Part shown: piece after piece, positions 32,839 to 42,291 of the stretch
How positions within the stretch are numbered: the first letter of the stretch is position 1
How the letters are laid out: each line of letters begins with the position of its first letter
Assembly (NCBI RefSeq): GCF_001544075.1
Contig: NZ_BCNT01000009.1
Span: forward strand, 62,001-126,000
Reading direction: 5' to 3'
Length of the DNA stretch: 64,000 nucleotides
Origin: Comamonas terrae
Lineage (GTDB): Bacteria > Pseudomonadota > Gammaproteobacteria > Burkholderiales > Burkholderiaceae_C
Notes under the pieces: generated by a model
Told to the model about the DNA's origin: nothing
The model's input: only the letters and a program-made list of their open reading frames with translations
The model's database searches: none
Position numbers and translations under genes: made by a program

Positions 32839-33846
32839 TTAACTATTGTATTGGAGAATTTTTAGGAATAATTTTTCAGCACAATTTAGTCCGGATTTTT
32901 TAATTTTATTGGTGAAAGGATGTTTTATACACTCTTGCTCGCAAAAGCGTAGAACATGGGGGTGTATGTAGAAGTTGCGGCACACAGAATAAGTATTGCC
33001 TATGGTCTTGGCGACTTTTTTTATAATCTCAGCCGTTGACAGCTGTGGAGAAGAATTCTGCCCCTGTTCTTTGATGCTGTCGAGCTTGGCCTGCACTGCA
33101 CATACATTGGCATGCCAGGTCCGGAAATCCTTTGCAGTGAAATTTTCCCCGGATATGGAGCGCAGATAAGAGTTCACATCTTCTGATTGCACGGATTGAA
33201 GCTGCCCATTTTGGTCCGGAAACTGGAAAAGCCGTTGGCCGGGAAGTTCCTGGCAGCGGTGAATGATGTGGATTATTCTCCTGTCGGTAATTGTGGTTTT
33301 CTGCATAACGCCACTTTTACCCCGGAAGTGGAGAGTCAGCCGACCTGCCTTGACAACGGCGTGCCTGTTTTTGAGTGTACTCACGCCGTAGGACTTGTTT
33401 TGCAGAGCATATTGCTCATTGCCAATGCGGAAACCCGTTTGGTCCAATATTTTGACGATGGCAGCCGTGATAACTTTGAGTTCCAGCTTTTTCAGGGCGA
33501 GATCATGCTCGACGGCACGCCTGATGGCAGGCAGACAACGCCCGAATGCCAGCATGCGGCTGAATTTTTCCTGCGTGCGCCGCTCTTGCCACAGAGGATG
33601 GTATCTGTATTGAAGGCGGCCTTTGGCGTCGCGTCCCATTGCCTGTATATGGCCTTGTGCAGAAGGACAGATCCATACATCCGTGTAGGCAGGCGGAATG
33701 GCCAGCTTGCGTATTCTTTCGAGTTCCTCCAGTGCCCGTATATGTTTCCCGTCTGCAGTGAAATAGGCAAAACCGCGGCCCCGGCGTACACGACGCCAGC
33801 CTTCCGAAAATGTATCTATATAGACAAGTGGCGCTTGTGCGTCCAT
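32839..33846 (-). CDS. DNA topoisomerase IB (poxvirus/eukaryote type)
   Basis: The enzyme relaxes supercoils through a 3-prime phosphotyrosyl intermediate. The 335-residue length fits bacterial topoisomerase IB. Seen features are the N-terminal RVRRGRGFAYF, the IPPAYTDVWICPSAQGHIQA signature, a middle RIGNEQYALQNKSYGVSTL segment, and the active-site region SVCRNFYIHPHVL with the nucleophilic Tyr. The C-terminus is Lys- and Ile-rich, and the whole gene is lower in GC than the block average. It lies two bases after a small proline-rich gene and may share its promoter. Confidence 0.92.
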   Translation of the reverse strand: MDAQAPLVYIDTFSEGWRRVRRGRGFAYFTADGKHIRALEELERIRKLAIPPAYTDVWICPSAQGHIQAMGRDAKGRLQYRYHPLWQERRTQEKFSRMLAFGRCLPAIRRAVEHDLALKKLELKVITAAIVKILDQTGFRIGNEQYALQNKSYGVSTLKNRHAVVKAGRLTLHFRGKSGVMQKTTITDRRIIHIIHRCQELPGQRLFQFPDQNGQLQSVQSEDVNSYLRSISGENFTAKDFRTWHANVCAVQAKLDSIKEQGQNSSPQLSTAEIIKKVAKTIGNTYSVCRNFYIHPHVLRFCEQECIKHPFTNKIKKSGLNCAEKLFLKILQYNS

Positions 33847-33848
33847 TG

Positions 33849-34016
33849 CTATGCCATCAGGCTATTTCCCTGTATGGGCGGAGGCGAGGACGGAGGGTCG
33901 GTATAGGGCGCGGGGGGAGGAGCCGGAGGCGGGTCTCCCAGGGGGGGAAGTATGGGGTCTGTGGGAGGAGGATTGACGGGCGGCGCAATGGGAGGAGTAG
34001 GCGGAGTCGTATGCAT
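33849..34016 (-). CDS. Small proline-rich protein
   Basis: The 55-residue protein is about half proline (repeated PPTPPIAPPV, PPPAPPPAPY units). No function is recognised. The gene ends two bases before the topoisomerase ATG and is preceded by GAAAGAG and, about 73 bases upstream, by a strong sigma-54-like promoter. It may be a genuine short leader gene that couples translation to topoisomerase, or a chance open frame in a transcribed leader. Confidence 0.4.
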   Translation of the reverse strand: MHTTPPTPPIAPPVNPPPTDPILPPLGDPPPAPPPAPYTDPPSSPPPIQGNSLMA

Positions 34017-34088
34017 GAAATGGCTCTTTCCAAATTCACTGAGTGCCTGTTGAGGTCTTGTTGTCCCACGGAAGGGGCTCTGAGTTCC

Positions 34089-34104
34089 GGCAAAAAACAT
34101 GCCT
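34089..34104 (-). promoter_or_regulatory. Putative sigma-54 promoter of the proline-rich gene and topoisomerase IB
   Basis: Minus strand reads AGGCATGTTTTTTGCC: GGCA, G7 and TTGC match. Predicted start is about 34078. Confidence 0.65.
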
Positions 34105-34309
34105 GGAAATCACGCTCGGACTGGTGGTTGTTTTTATTTTTACAAGTCCGGTGACCGCTATTGCATCCGATACGAAGGCTGATTTTGGGGTGAAACGATA
34201 TTTGATATTGGAATGCCATTGAAAAGCTTTCTGTCCGTGGACATTGAACTGAGGCTTTCGGCCTGTGCTGCCGTGGAATCCGTGCAGCGAGGCAACGCGC
34301 AGCCGGGGC

Positions 34310-34325
34310 GGGCATGCTGATTGCC
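34310..34325 (+). promoter_or_regulatory. Putative sigma-54 promoter of the CBS-domain gene
   Basis: GGGCATGCTGATTGCC: GGCA, G7 and TTGC match. Predicted start is about 34336, 46 bases before the ATG at 34382. Confidence 0.65.
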
Positions 34326-34381
34326 CTTGTCTTCGCACAGGCGCTGGAACTGCCACAGCAAGAAATGCAAGGAGTCGAGCA

Positions 34382-34861
34382 ATGACCACAGTCAAGGATG
34401 TGATGACACGCGGTGTGCGAAGCCTTTCGCCCACAGATACCGTGCAATTTGCTGCCCAGGCCATGGATGAACTGGCCGTGGGCTCGGTGCCCATATGTGA
34501 CGGACAGAAGCTGGTCGGAATGGTGACCGACCGCGATATCACCATCAGAAGCACGGCCCAGGGTTTGCCAGCAGACACCACCTCCTTGTCGCAAGTGATG
34601 TCCGAGGGCGTGCGATGGTGCTATGAAGACCAGACGCTGGAAGAAGCTGCGCGCCAGATGTGTGACGCCCAGATACGGCGCTTGCCGGTGGTGGACAGGG
34701 AAAAGCGCCTGGTCGGCGTCCTATCCCTAGGGGATGTGGCTGTCAAGTTCAGCGCAGAAGAGGCCGCCCAGGCTCTCCGGGATATTTCCAAGCCGGCCGA
34801 GCCCGACAGGCGCGGCATATCTGCCGCGGCAGGCAGTACGGCCGGCGGAGCCACCCCCTGA
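34382..34861 (+). CDS. CBS-domain protein
   Basis: The 159-residue protein consists of a pair of CBS domains (residues about 5-60 and 70-128) that usually bind adenine nucleotides. The first opens with VKDVMTRGVRSLSPTDTV, and each ends with a characteristic strand (KLVGMVTDRDI; RLVGVLSLGDVA). A disordered tail follows. GGAG lies about seven bases before the ATG. It is followed after 78 bases by a ferritin-like gene in the same direction. Stand-alone CBS proteins of this kind are frequent in stress gene clusters; the partner is unknown. Confidence 0.9.
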   Translation: MTTVKDVMTRGVRSLSPTDTVQFAAQAMDELAVGSVPICDGQKLVGMVTDRDITIRSTAQGLPADTTSLSQVMSEGVRWCYEDQTLEEAARQMCDAQIRRLPVVDREKRLVGVLSLGDVAVKFSAEEAAQALRDISKPAEPDRRGISAAAGSTAGGATP

Positions 34862-34939
34862 CACAGGCGGCTTGCGGTGCAGCCGCATCGACATAGAGAA
34901 CCGAAAACTACCAGCCACTCAACCACGATGGAGATCGCC

Positions 34940-35548
34940 ATGGCAAAGCGCCCCTATGATGCAGCACAACTCAAGCAGCTCTTGCTGCAGATGATGGAAA
35001 CCGAACTGGGGGGCGAGCTTGTCTACCGGACGGCGCTGGAAGCTGCATGCAATGACGATTTGAAAAAGGAATGGGAAGAGTATCTTGAGGAAACGCGCAA
35101 GCATCAGGAAGTGGTGCGCAGCGTGTGCGAGGCTCTGGACATGGATCCCGACGAGCAATCCCCGGCACGGATGGTTGTGAAGTCCATCGGTGAATCCCTC
35201 GTCAAGGCCATGGAGCTGGCCAGGAAGACCTGCGATGCAAAAACTGCGGAAATCATGGCCTGCGAATGCGTCGTGCATGCCGAAACCAAGGACCAGGCCA
35301 ACTGGGAATTGCTTGGCAAGATAGCCGAGGCAGCCGGGGGCAAGCAGCAGGAGATTTTGCAGCAGGCGTACGACAGCGTCTGGAAGGATGAGCAGCATCA
35401 TCTGTTCCATACCAAAGGGTGGTGCAGAGAGCTGGCCATTGAACACCTGGGCATGCCTTCGGTTCTTCCTCCGCCCGAAGAAGCCAAGCAGGTGGAAACC
35501 GCTATTGGAGCGGCCCGTGCCGAGCAGCAGCGAAGCAAAATGCTCTGA
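34940..35548 (+). CDS. Ferritin-like helical-bundle protein
   Basis: The 202-residue all-helical protein has Glu and His residues spaced as in ferritin-like bundles (METELGGELVYRTALEAAC; HAETKDQANWELLG; WKDEQHHLFHT). Such proteins may bind a di-iron centre; specific ligands cannot be assigned by eye. The start at 34940 is chosen for GGAG six bases upstream; ATG at 34928 is possible. It likely shares the CBS-gene transcript. A Pro-rich C-terminal tail ends with QQRSKML. Confidence 0.75.
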   Translation: MAKRPYDAAQLKQLLLQMMETELGGELVYRTALEAACNDDLKKEWEEYLEETRKHQEVVRSVCEALDMDPDEQSPARMVVKSIGESLVKAMELARKTCDAKTAEIMACECVVHAETKDQANWELLGKIAEAAGGKQQEILQQAYDSVWKDEQHHLFHTKGWCRELAIEHLGMPSVLPPPEEAKQVETAIGAARAEQQRSKML

Positions 35549-35564
35549 TGCTCCTCGCAAGGAA

Positions 35565-36155
35565 ATGCGGCGGCTGAAACCCGCGAAAGTGCCTCACAGC
35601 CCGGAAGTGCTGGTGCTGGTCGATGTGATCAATCCCCTGCATTTTCCGAATGCGCAAGCACTCCTTCCCGCCGCCCTCGAGGCTTCGCATCGTATTGCCA
35701 AGCTCAAGGCCAGGCTGGCTGCCCGGGGTGTCGCGGCCATCTATGCCAATGACAACTATGGCACCTGGCACAGCGAATTCAGCGATGTGCTGGCCTCCTG
35801 CCGTGCGTTGCCGGGTGCACGAGGTGAAATAGCGCGGAGGCTGGCCCCACAGCCTCAGGACCTCGTCATCCTGAAGCCCCAGCATTCGGCCTTCCATTCC
35901 ACGCCCCTGGAGCACCTGCTGCGCAGGATGCAGGCGGAAAAGCTCATCATCGTAGGCTTCGCGACCGATATGTGCGTGATGCTGACTGCCACGGATGCAC
36001 GCATGTCGGGGTATGAGGTCTGGATACCGCAGGACTGTACGGCCGCGGAATCCTCCCGCTGCAAGCAGGACGTTCTAAACCAGTTGAAAGCCGCCTTCAA
36101 ATGCTCGACCAGGGCAGCCTTGCCCAAGTCCGCACGCATGGAGAAGCTGTCGTAA
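35565..36155 (+). CDS. Isochorismatase-family cysteine hydrolase
   Basis: The 196-residue cysteine hydrolase is of the isochorismatase/nicotinamidase superfamily. The catalytic triad is visible: Asp in VLVLVDVINP, Lys in LVILKPQHSAF, and Cys137 in VGFATDMCVMLTATDA. The substrate is unknown; members cleave amides such as nicotinamide or ureido acids. The start at 35565 has AAGGAA close upstream. It begins 16 bases after the ferritin-like gene and probably ends the CBS operon. Confidence 0.85.
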   Translation: MRRLKPAKVPHSPEVLVLVDVINPLHFPNAQALLPAALEASHRIAKLKARLAARGVAAIYANDNYGTWHSEFSDVLASCRALPGARGEIARRLAPQPQDLVILKPQHSAFHSTPLEHLLRRMQAEKLIIVGFATDMCVMLTATDARMSGYEVWIPQDCTAAESSRCKQDVLNQLKAAFKCSTRAALPKSARMEKLS

Positions 36156-36217
36156 GGCAGCCCATATGGATGTGCCTCCGGGGTGGCCTTTGTTGCATCA
36201 CCGGCCCGAGTCCGGAT

Positions 36218-36558
36218 TCATGGGCCGGCCAGGCGCTGCGCCATGGCTTCTGCCGCTGCCGGCAGCGGCAGAGAAGTCCCTCGGAGAGGTGGACTTTCAA
36301 GAATCGATGCCTGCGCCTTTTCCATCTCTTTCTTTGCCCGGCACAATGCCGATGGAATCTTGCCCCGGTCTTTGTCAGTTCGAGGTTCTGGGGCAGGCGC
36401 TTGAACAGCTGGGTGTCGAGACGCTCTTTCAGGCGTGCGATGGCTTTGCGCACGGCAGATTCCGTAAGACAGAGGCTCCGGGAAGCCGCACCGAAGCTTC
36501 CCGCGTTGGCAGTGGCAACAAAGACATCGATACCTCTGAGGCGGCCTAACAGCCGCAT
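36218..36558 (-). pseudogene. LysR-family regulator remnant, frameshifted and truncated
   Basis: The N-terminal DNA-binding region is clear (GIDVFVATANAGSFGAASRS, then SAVRKAIARLKERL and LFKRLPQNLELTKTGARFH). After about residue 70 the frame changes near position 36340: the linker helix of the family (KEMEKAQASILES, then PLRGTSLPLPAAAEA) is read in another frame, which stops at 36218. The effector-binding domain is missing. The intact part alone would be a short DNA-binding peptide. I judge this a decayed gene, unless an error in the sequence explains the shift. Confidence 0.75.
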
Positions 36559-36652
36559 GAGCTATCCTTCTGGCTTGTTTGCATGGGTCTGGATTCGGCC
36601 ATATGGCGCATGACCGAGTGCATCATGTATTGCAGCAGGGCAGTGGTTTGGG

Positions 36653-38635
36653 CTATTTGTCGGTGACCCATTTTTCCAGCCACTGCAGTATTCTCTGCAG
36701 CGCATCCACGCGATGTGAAGGCTTGCCGCTGACGGCAAAAGAATGATCTCCCCCGGGGTACAGAACCATCTCTGTGGGGGTGTCGGTGGTGTATCTGAGC
36801 TTGACAAACAATTCTTCCGTTTGGGCTCGTGGGCAGCGCTCGTCCTCCATGCCCTGGAGGAACAGGGTGGGAGTTTTCGCTTTGTCTATGCTGCTGGCAG
36901 GTGACAATTTATGGAAGATATGATGGCTCTCCTCTTCATCCACTTCCATCGAATAAGTGTCTGCGTAATAGCCGCTATCCGAAGTCCCGAAGTGGGATTC
37001 GAGGTTTGCCACAGGAGCGCTGACAATGGCAGCCTTGAACCTGTCCGAATGGCCTATTGCATAGGCCGCCATGTAGCCGCCATATGAATTGCCGATGATT
37101 GCCGCTTCCCTGGCAATACCTTGCTGCTGCAGTTGGCCGAGTGCACCAAGGTGTTGGGGCAAATCGAGTTCCCCCCATTTCCCGCGCAGACGCTCCGAGA
37201 AATCTCGTCCGTAACTGCTGGAGCCCACGGCATTCAATGCAAGCACTGTCCAGCCGCGCGAGCAAAGGATCTGCCAATAGGCATGGGAGGAAAATTGGAA
37301 ATCCACATAGCTTGCCGGTCCTCCGTGGATATCGATCAACAGAGGCCTCGCTTTTTCAAGCTCGTCGCAATCCCGCAGCGCAAGCAACCAGCCATCTATC
37401 TTCTCGGTGCTGCCGCCGCCGGCAGGCACGTCAAAAACACGATGCTCTGCATGGAGCCTGTCTCGCTCTTGCCACCACGGGTTGAAGTGCGACAACTGTG
37501 TTTCTTCTTCCTGCCCGTCCCATCTTCTGCAGTAGAGTTCCTGCGCGGATACCAGGTCTTCGCTGCTGTAGACGAGAAAGTCATTGGCAGCCAATATCCC
37601 AACTTGCCGCTCTCCCTGCGCGAGCGGCCGGGTCTTTCCCGTAGGAACGGATATTTCAACCACGCTTTGCAGTCCGCGGATGGCCTGTATGAATGCGACG
37701 GCAGTGCTGTCCTTTTTCCAGTGAAGCTCTCCGGCCACGACTTCAATGGACTCGTCACCCAGGGGCCTGACCTGCCTGCCGTCCATGTCGATGAGCCACA
37801 GCCGCATCTGGGCATCGCCGTCTGCCTGCGCTCCTGCAAACACTATCCATTTGCCCTCCGGAGACCAGCTGGGCGAGGTGCAGTTATTCTGCCCGGAGCT
37901 CAGGCGCATGCATTGCGCAGGCTTGTCGCCTTCCAGGTCCAGCAGCCATATATCCGTGCAATGCTGCTGGTCTTCCTCTTCCCTGGTTCTGCAAAAGCAT
38001 AGGCGCTTGCCATCGGGTGCCCAGGCTGCGGAATGGACATTGAAGTCGCCGGCCGTCAGCTGCCTGGGTTTTCCCTTCGCCGCGTCCAGCATGAACAGAT
38101 GGGTTCGCGCGTCGAGCAGATAGCCCGTGCCATTCATCTTGTAGGGCAGTCTCCAGCATAGATGGGGAGCATCGGCCTTGCGCGCAGGCGCATCGGCGCC
38201 ATCCCAGCGCATGCAACCTTCCTTTCGCCGGTCCGGATCCACCGTGACGCTGGCCAGCACCAGCAGGCGATCGCCTTGCGGTCGCCACCAGACCTCGGAG
38301 GCACCGCCTGCTAGGTGGCCGAGCTGACGTGCTTCTCCGCCATCCATGGGGAGAATGTGGACTTGCGAGGTTCCATCCCCGGAGCGATCCGACAGAAATG
38401 CCAATTGGCTACCGTCATGCGAATAGCGCGGCGATATATCCATGTGGGAGCCAAAGGTCAGCTGGCGTGGATGCTTGCCGTTCAAGGAAAATTCCCAGAG
38501 CGTGGAGAAATAGCCATCGGATTCGGTGTCTATCGCCTTGACGGCGCATACCGCGATTTCCTTTTCAACATTTACGTTGATGGCGGTAATGATTTTCTCC
38601 AGTTCGATATCCTGGGGCACAAAGTTTTTTGGCAT
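36653..38635 (-). CDS. S9-family (prolyl oligopeptidase-type) serine peptidase
   Basis: The 660-residue protein has an N-terminal beta-propeller (WD40/TolB-like repeats such as ISPRYSHDGSQLAFLSDRSG and CTSPSWSPEGKWIVFAG) and a C-terminal alpha/beta-hydrolase domain. The nucleophile is S517 in GNSYGGYMAAYAIG, with Asp in EDERCPRAQ and His in GGDHSF. It probably cleaves short peptides in the cytoplasm, since no signal peptide is seen. The start at 38635 (MPKNFVPQD) follows AGGGAA. A near-consensus sigma-54-like site lies 29 bases upstream. Confidence 0.88.
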   Translation of the reverse strand: MPKNFVPQDIELEKIITAINVNVEKEIAVCAVKAIDTESDGYFSTLWEFSLNGKHPRQLTFGSHMDISPRYSHDGSQLAFLSDRSGDGTSQVHILPMDGGEARQLGHLAGGASEVWWRPQGDRLLVLASVTVDPDRRKEGCMRWDGADAPARKADAPHLCWRLPYKMNGTGYLLDARTHLFMLDAAKGKPRQLTAGDFNVHSAAWAPDGKRLCFCRTREEEDQQHCTDIWLLDLEGDKPAQCMRLSSGQNNCTSPSWSPEGKWIVFAGAQADGDAQMRLWLIDMDGRQVRPLGDESIEVVAGELHWKKDSTAVAFIQAIRGLQSVVEISVPTGKTRPLAQGERQVGILAANDFLVYSSEDLVSAQELYCRRWDGQEEETQLSHFNPWWQERDRLHAEHRVFDVPAGGGSTEKIDGWLLALRDCDELEKARPLLIDIHGGPASYVDFQFSSHAYWQILCSRGWTVLALNAVGSSSYGRDFSERLRGKWGELDLPQHLGALGQLQQQGIAREAAIIGNSYGGYMAAYAIGHSDRFKAAIVSAPVANLESHFGTSDSGYYADTYSMEVDEEESHHIFHKLSPASSIDKAKTPTLFLQGMEDERCPRAQTEELFVKLRYTTDTPTEMVLYPGGDHSFAVSGKPSHRVDALQRILQWLEKWVTDK

Positions 38636-38959
38636 GGAATTTTCCCTGTAACCCTGCCGAACTGGCAAATTCCGTTCCATTATTTTCTTTAAGGCTTGGC
38701 ATGCTTAAAGCTCGCATTGCCGGCGATAGGCTGGAAGAGGGGGCTTTGAAGGGGACATTGCCGCCCTGCAGCTTTTGCAGTGGCGGCGGCCGGATAGGCA
38801 GGAGGGAAGGACGCTGCGCCTAAAAAGCCGGCGTGCCTTTGCCAAGTCGAAGCCGGCAGTCCAGCGGATTTGTCTCCATGGAAAATCCGTCTCTGGAGTG
38901 GAGCGGCATTACATTCGACAGCGAATGGTTTAGGAAACAAATACAGGTCTCGGACCACC
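38636..38959. other. Intergenic region between the S9 peptidase and catalase genes
   Basis: It holds the sigma-54-like promoter of the peptidase gene and an inverted repeat CTTTAAG / CTTAAAG (38687-38693 and 38704-38710) just upstream of it. No gene is supported on either strand. Confidence 0.5.
38664..38679 (-). promoter_or_regulatory. Putative sigma-54 promoter of the S9 peptidase gene
   Basis: Minus strand reads TGGAACGGAATTTGCC: only position 4 departs from TGGCACG-N4-TTGC. Predicted start is about 38653, 18 bases before the ATG at 38635. Confidence 0.68.
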
Positions 38960-41047
38960 TCAGGCAAGAGAGCGCACCGATGGCTCGCGGCTCCAGAACC
39001 GGGTTTTAGCGCCTTCGAGGAAGGCATCGGTATCGTCGATGGAAAAAACGCCTTCATCGAAAGTGATGCCTGCCTTTGCCATGAGGGCCTGCGTTGCTTC
39101 GCAGGCCGCGATGGCTTTCAAATGGACGAAGGCATCCCTGAACCAGGCTTGTGCATCGGCGTCCATGCACAGCCTTTCTGCGGATTCCGGTGTCAGCACG
39201 GCGGCCACGGCGTCGAATTGCGCCGATGGACTGCCTGCCAGATGGCCGTGGGCGGCAAGCAGGCTGCCGTCATCCAGTCTCGCTCCTGCGATCTTCGGTG
39301 CAACGATCCTGACCATGGCTTTTTCCGCCTGCAGTGCCCCGCGGAGCTTTGCAATGGCATGCGCGTTCGATCCATCGTCGGCGAGGATTGCCACGCAACG
39401 CCCTTCCAATGTGTGCTTCATGCGTCCGATGAGCGTGGTGGCGGGGCTCGGATCGAGGTTCAGTACCGGCATTGCAGGCTCCGCCGGCCGTGGCAGCGGG
39501 CTGATCCCCAGTCCCTGAGCGACGCGTTTGCCGAGGTCCTCGTCGATCACCAGCAGATGGCTTACCATGGCCATACGCACGTGGGCGGTTTCGACCTTGG
39601 AAAGCTCGAAAACCAGGGCGCTGGCGAGATGAGATTGCTCGACGGTGTCCTGGCTTCGATAAAACATCCGGGCCTGGCTGTAGTGATCGGCAAAGCTTTC
39701 AGGGCGCAGGCGCCCTTTGGTTCCCGTAGGAGCGGCCTGCGCGAAATGCCTGAATCCGGTGGCCCTGCAGGCACGAGGGCTGTCCGCCTGCAGGCTCGAA
39801 GGCTCGTAGGCCACCCGTCCATGCGGTCGCTGCGTCTGCATGTGGCCATCGCGTTGGTTGTTCGCAAAAGGGCACTGCGGCGCGTTGATGGGCAACTGCG
39901 CGAAATTGGGACCGCCCAGGCGCAGGAGCTGCGTATCCAGATAGGAAAACAGGCGGCCCTGCAAGAGCGGGTCGTTGGTGAAATCGATGCCCGGTGGAAC
40001 ATTGGCGGGGCAGAAAGCCACCTGCTCGGTTTCGGCAAAGAAGTTGTCGGGCCAGCGATCCAGCACCATCTGGCCGATACGCCGCAATGCAATGAGCTCT
40101 TCAGGAATGATCTTGGTAGGGTCGAGATGGTCGAAAGGCAGGGTCTGCGCCTGTTCCTCGGTGAACAGCTGCACGCAAAGATCCCAGGCAGGAAAGGCAC
40201 CGGCTTCGATGGCTTCGAACAGGTCGCGCCGGTGATAGTCATTGTCGGCCGCCTGGAGCTTGAGCGCTTCGTCCCAGACTGTCGATTGGACTCCCAGGGC
40301 CGGGCGCCAATGGAACTTCACATAGGTGCTCCTGCCTTCCGCATTGACCAGCCGAAAGCTATGGATGCCGAAGCCTTCCATCATGCGCAGACTGCGCGGC
40401 AGGGTGCGATCGCTCATGATCCACATCACCATGTGCATGGACTCCGGCATCAGCGAAATAAGGTCCCAGAAAGTGTCATGCGCGGGTGCAGCCTGCGGAA
40501 AAGCCCGGTCGGGTTCCATCTTCAGCGCATGCACCAGGTCCGGGAACTTCATCGCATCCTGTATGAAGAACACGGGAATGTTGTTTCCCACCAGGTCCCA
40601 GTTGCCCTCTTCGGTATAGAGCTTGACCGCAAAGCCGCGCACGTCCCGTGGCGTATCCACGGATCCCGCACCGCCTGCCACCGTGGAGAACCTGGCAAAG
40701 ACCGGTATTCTCCTGCCGGTTTCCGTCAGTACCTTGGCCGTGGTGAAGCCGGACAGAGAATCCGTCAACACGAAATATCCGTGAGCTGCAGAGCCTCTGG
40801 CGTGTACGACGCGTTCGGGAATGCGCTCGTGGTCGAAGTGCGTGATCTTTTCCCGCAGGATGAAGTCTTCCAGAAGGGTGGCGCCATGTTTGGCGTCTGC
40901 AAGTGAGTTCTGGTTGTCGGCAACCACTATCCCCTGCTGTGTCGTCAGCGGTGGATGGTTTGCCTGGGCTTGCTGCTGTGGCTCTCCACCTGCGCCGATA
41001 TTGTCATTTCCATCAAATGTTTCACGGATCGCATGGGGCATGGGCAT
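38960..41047 (-). CDS. katE: Large-subunit (clade II) monofunctional catalase
   Basis: It breaks down hydrogen peroxide. The 695-residue length marks the HPII/KatE type, with a C-terminal flavodoxin-like domain (from about residue 540, [21 protein letters not shown]). The heme pocket is intact: distal His in [14 protein letters not shown], Asn in [11 protein letters not shown], and proximal Tyr in [15 protein letters not shown]. The start gives the usual polar N-terminal extension. In E. coli katE is RpoS-dependent; here a sigma-54-like promoter lies 37 bases beyond the ATG. It is one of several oxidative-stress genes in the block. Confidence 0.95.
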   Translation of the reverse strand: MPMPHAIRETFDGNDNIGAGGEPQQQAQANHPPLTTQQGIVVADNQNSLADAKHGATLLEDFILREKITHFDHERIPERVVHARGSAAHGYFVLTDSLSGFTTAKVLTETGRRIPVFARFSTVAGGAGSVDTPRDVRGFAVKLYTEEGNWDLVGNNIPVFFIQDAMKFPDLVHALKMEPDRAFPQAAPAHDTFWDLISLMPESMHMVMWIMSDRTLPRSLRMMEGFGIHSFRLVNAEGRSTYVKFHWRPALGVQSTVWDEALKLQAADNDYHRRDLFEAIEAGAFPAWDLCVQLFTEEQAQTLPFDHLDPTKIIPEELIALRRIGQMVLDRWPDNFFAETEQVAFCPANVPPGIDFTNDPLLQGRLFSYLDTQLLRLGGPNFAQLPINAPQCPFANNQRDGHMQTQRPHGRVAYEPSSLQADSPRACRATGFRHFAQAAPTGTKGRLRPESFADHYSQARMFYRSQDTVEQSHLASALVFELSKVETAHVRMAMVSHLLVIDEDLGKRVAQGLGISPLPRPAEPAMPVLNLDPSPATTLIGRMKHTLEGRCVAILADDGSNAHAIAKLRGALQAEKAMVRIVAPKIAGARLDDGSLLAAHGHLAGSPSAQFDAVAAVLTPESAERLCMDADAQAWFRDAFVHLKAIAACEATQALMAKAGITFDEGVFSIDDTDAFLEGAKTRFWSREPSVRSLA

Positions 41048-41094
41048 CTCCTTCGATAGCGTGGCCGAAGCGGTTGAGAACGATCAAGCCACCG

Positions 41095-41110
41095 GGCAAT
41101 CCGACTGCCA
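41095..41110 (-). promoter_or_regulatory. Putative sigma-54 promoter of the catalase gene
   Basis: Minus strand reads TGGCAGTCGGATTGCC: full TGGCA and TTGC. Predicted start is about 41084, 37 bases before the ATG at 41047. Confidence 0.63.
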
Positions 41111-41143
41111 GCAGCTCATTGCAGCGGACATGAGGCGCTCTCT

Positions 41144-42103
41144 TCAGTGGAACTTTCCCTGCGCCGCGGTGGCGGCATTGGATGAGTGCCTGCGGGCGCC
41201 CTGCGAGGCCTTGTTCCTTGGAGCACGGGACGGCATGTTCTCTTCCTGCCGCGAAACGGACTTGCGCGGTCTTTCATTTCGCCCGAGCAGGCTTCTTTCC
41301 AGCAGGGTGGTGAGATCCATCACCTCGGAGCCGCTCCGGGAAGGCAGTACGTTCGGTTCGTGCCTGAGGGCCTGGGCGTCCCTGGCCTGGATCTTGGTTT
41401 CCAGCAGGCGATGTATTTCGTCTTGGAACGAGTTCCTGAACTGGTCGGCATCCCAGGGCTGCGTCATTTCATTGATCAATGCCAGGGCCATTCGGATTTC
41501 CGACGCCTTGATGCCTGCGTCCCTGGGATCCAGGGGCGGAAGGTTCAACGCCTCGAAAGGACGGATTTCTCCGCCCCAGCGCAGAAGATTGAGGATGAGT
41601 GCCCTGCCGCAGGGAATGAGCAAAGCCAGGTGCTGCTTGGTCTGGATGACGATTCTGGATATGCCCACCTTGTTGCTTTTCTTGAGGGCCTCCCTGAGCA
41701 AGGCATAGGTTTTTTCCCCGCCATTCAAAGGCGCTGTGTAGTAAGGCTTTTCCAGGTAGATAAAGGGAATTTCGTCGACATCTATGAACGCCTCTATCTC
41801 TATCGCTCGGGTGAGCTTGGGAAATGCGGCCATGATCTCCTCTTCGGTAAGGACCACGTACTTGCCGTTCTCATACTCCACACCCTTCACAATTTCCGAA
41901 GGTTTCAGCTCTTCCTCAGTGGCCTTGTTGATCCGCTTGTAGCCAACCGGCTGCAAGGTTCTTTTGTCCAGCCAGTTGAAATCGGTATCGGAGCTGGATG
42001 TGGCGGAATATAAACCGATGGGTATATGGACCAAGCCAAAATTTACAGCACCTTTCCAAACGGCGCGGGTGGAAGAATAGTTTGATCGGGTGCTCTGAGC
42101 CAT
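41144..42103 (-). CDS. ku: Non-homologous end-joining protein Ku
   Basis: The 319-residue bacterial Ku forms a ring on DNA ends for end joining. The family core is clear: VWKGAVNFGLVHIPIGLYSAT at the N-terminus, YKRINKATEEELKPSEIVKGYEY-like bridge (here VKGVEYENGKYVVLTEEE), and DEIPFIYLEKPYYTAP. The C-terminal 50 residues are Arg/Ser-rich and basic, a typical DNA-binding tail. Its usual partner ligase LigD is not in the window. No sigma-54-like element was found upstream, unlike its neighbours. Confidence 0.95.
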   Translation of the reverse strand: MAQSTRSNYSSTRAVWKGAVNFGLVHIPIGLYSATSSSDTDFNWLDKRTLQPVGYKRINKATEEELKPSEIVKGVEYENGKYVVLTEEEIMAAFPKLTRAIEIEAFIDVDEIPFIYLEKPYYTAPLNGGEKTYALLREALKKSNKVGISRIVIQTKQHLALLIPCGRALILNLLRWGGEIRPFEALNLPPLDPRDAGIKASEIRMALALINEMTQPWDADQFRNSFQDEIHRLLETKIQARDAQALRHEPNVLPSRSGSEVMDLTTLLERSLLGRNERPRKSVSRQEENMPSRAPRNKASQGARRHSSNAATAAQGKFH

Positions 42104-42291
42104 GGTCTATTCCTGTAAAGATCGGCCCGTCGGCAGGCCGGACCGGTTATTTCATTGATTTTTCCAGGTGGTTATTTCATGGGAAAATGGAAAGCAGCCA
42201 TGGATCAATCCCGGAGCTAATATGCAAATAAGCGTCGATGGAATAAAAACCATGATCTGATCCAAGATGCATACCGTGCTTTTCTGTATAC

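Larger units (their letters stand above)
34017..34381. other. Divergent promoter region between the topoisomerase unit and the CBS gene
   Basis: The 365-base gap contains two outward-facing sigma-54-like sites (34089 minus, 34310 plus) and a perfect 12-base palindrome, TGTCCGTGGACA, at 34232-34243, 67 bases upstream of the plus-strand site. That distance suits an activator binding site. No gene is supported. Confidence 0.55.

Noticed and set aside
38870-40906. Long plus-strand open frame of about 680 codons opposite katE
   Set aside because: The catalase on the minus strand is complete with all heme-site residues; the antisense frame is a composition shadow.
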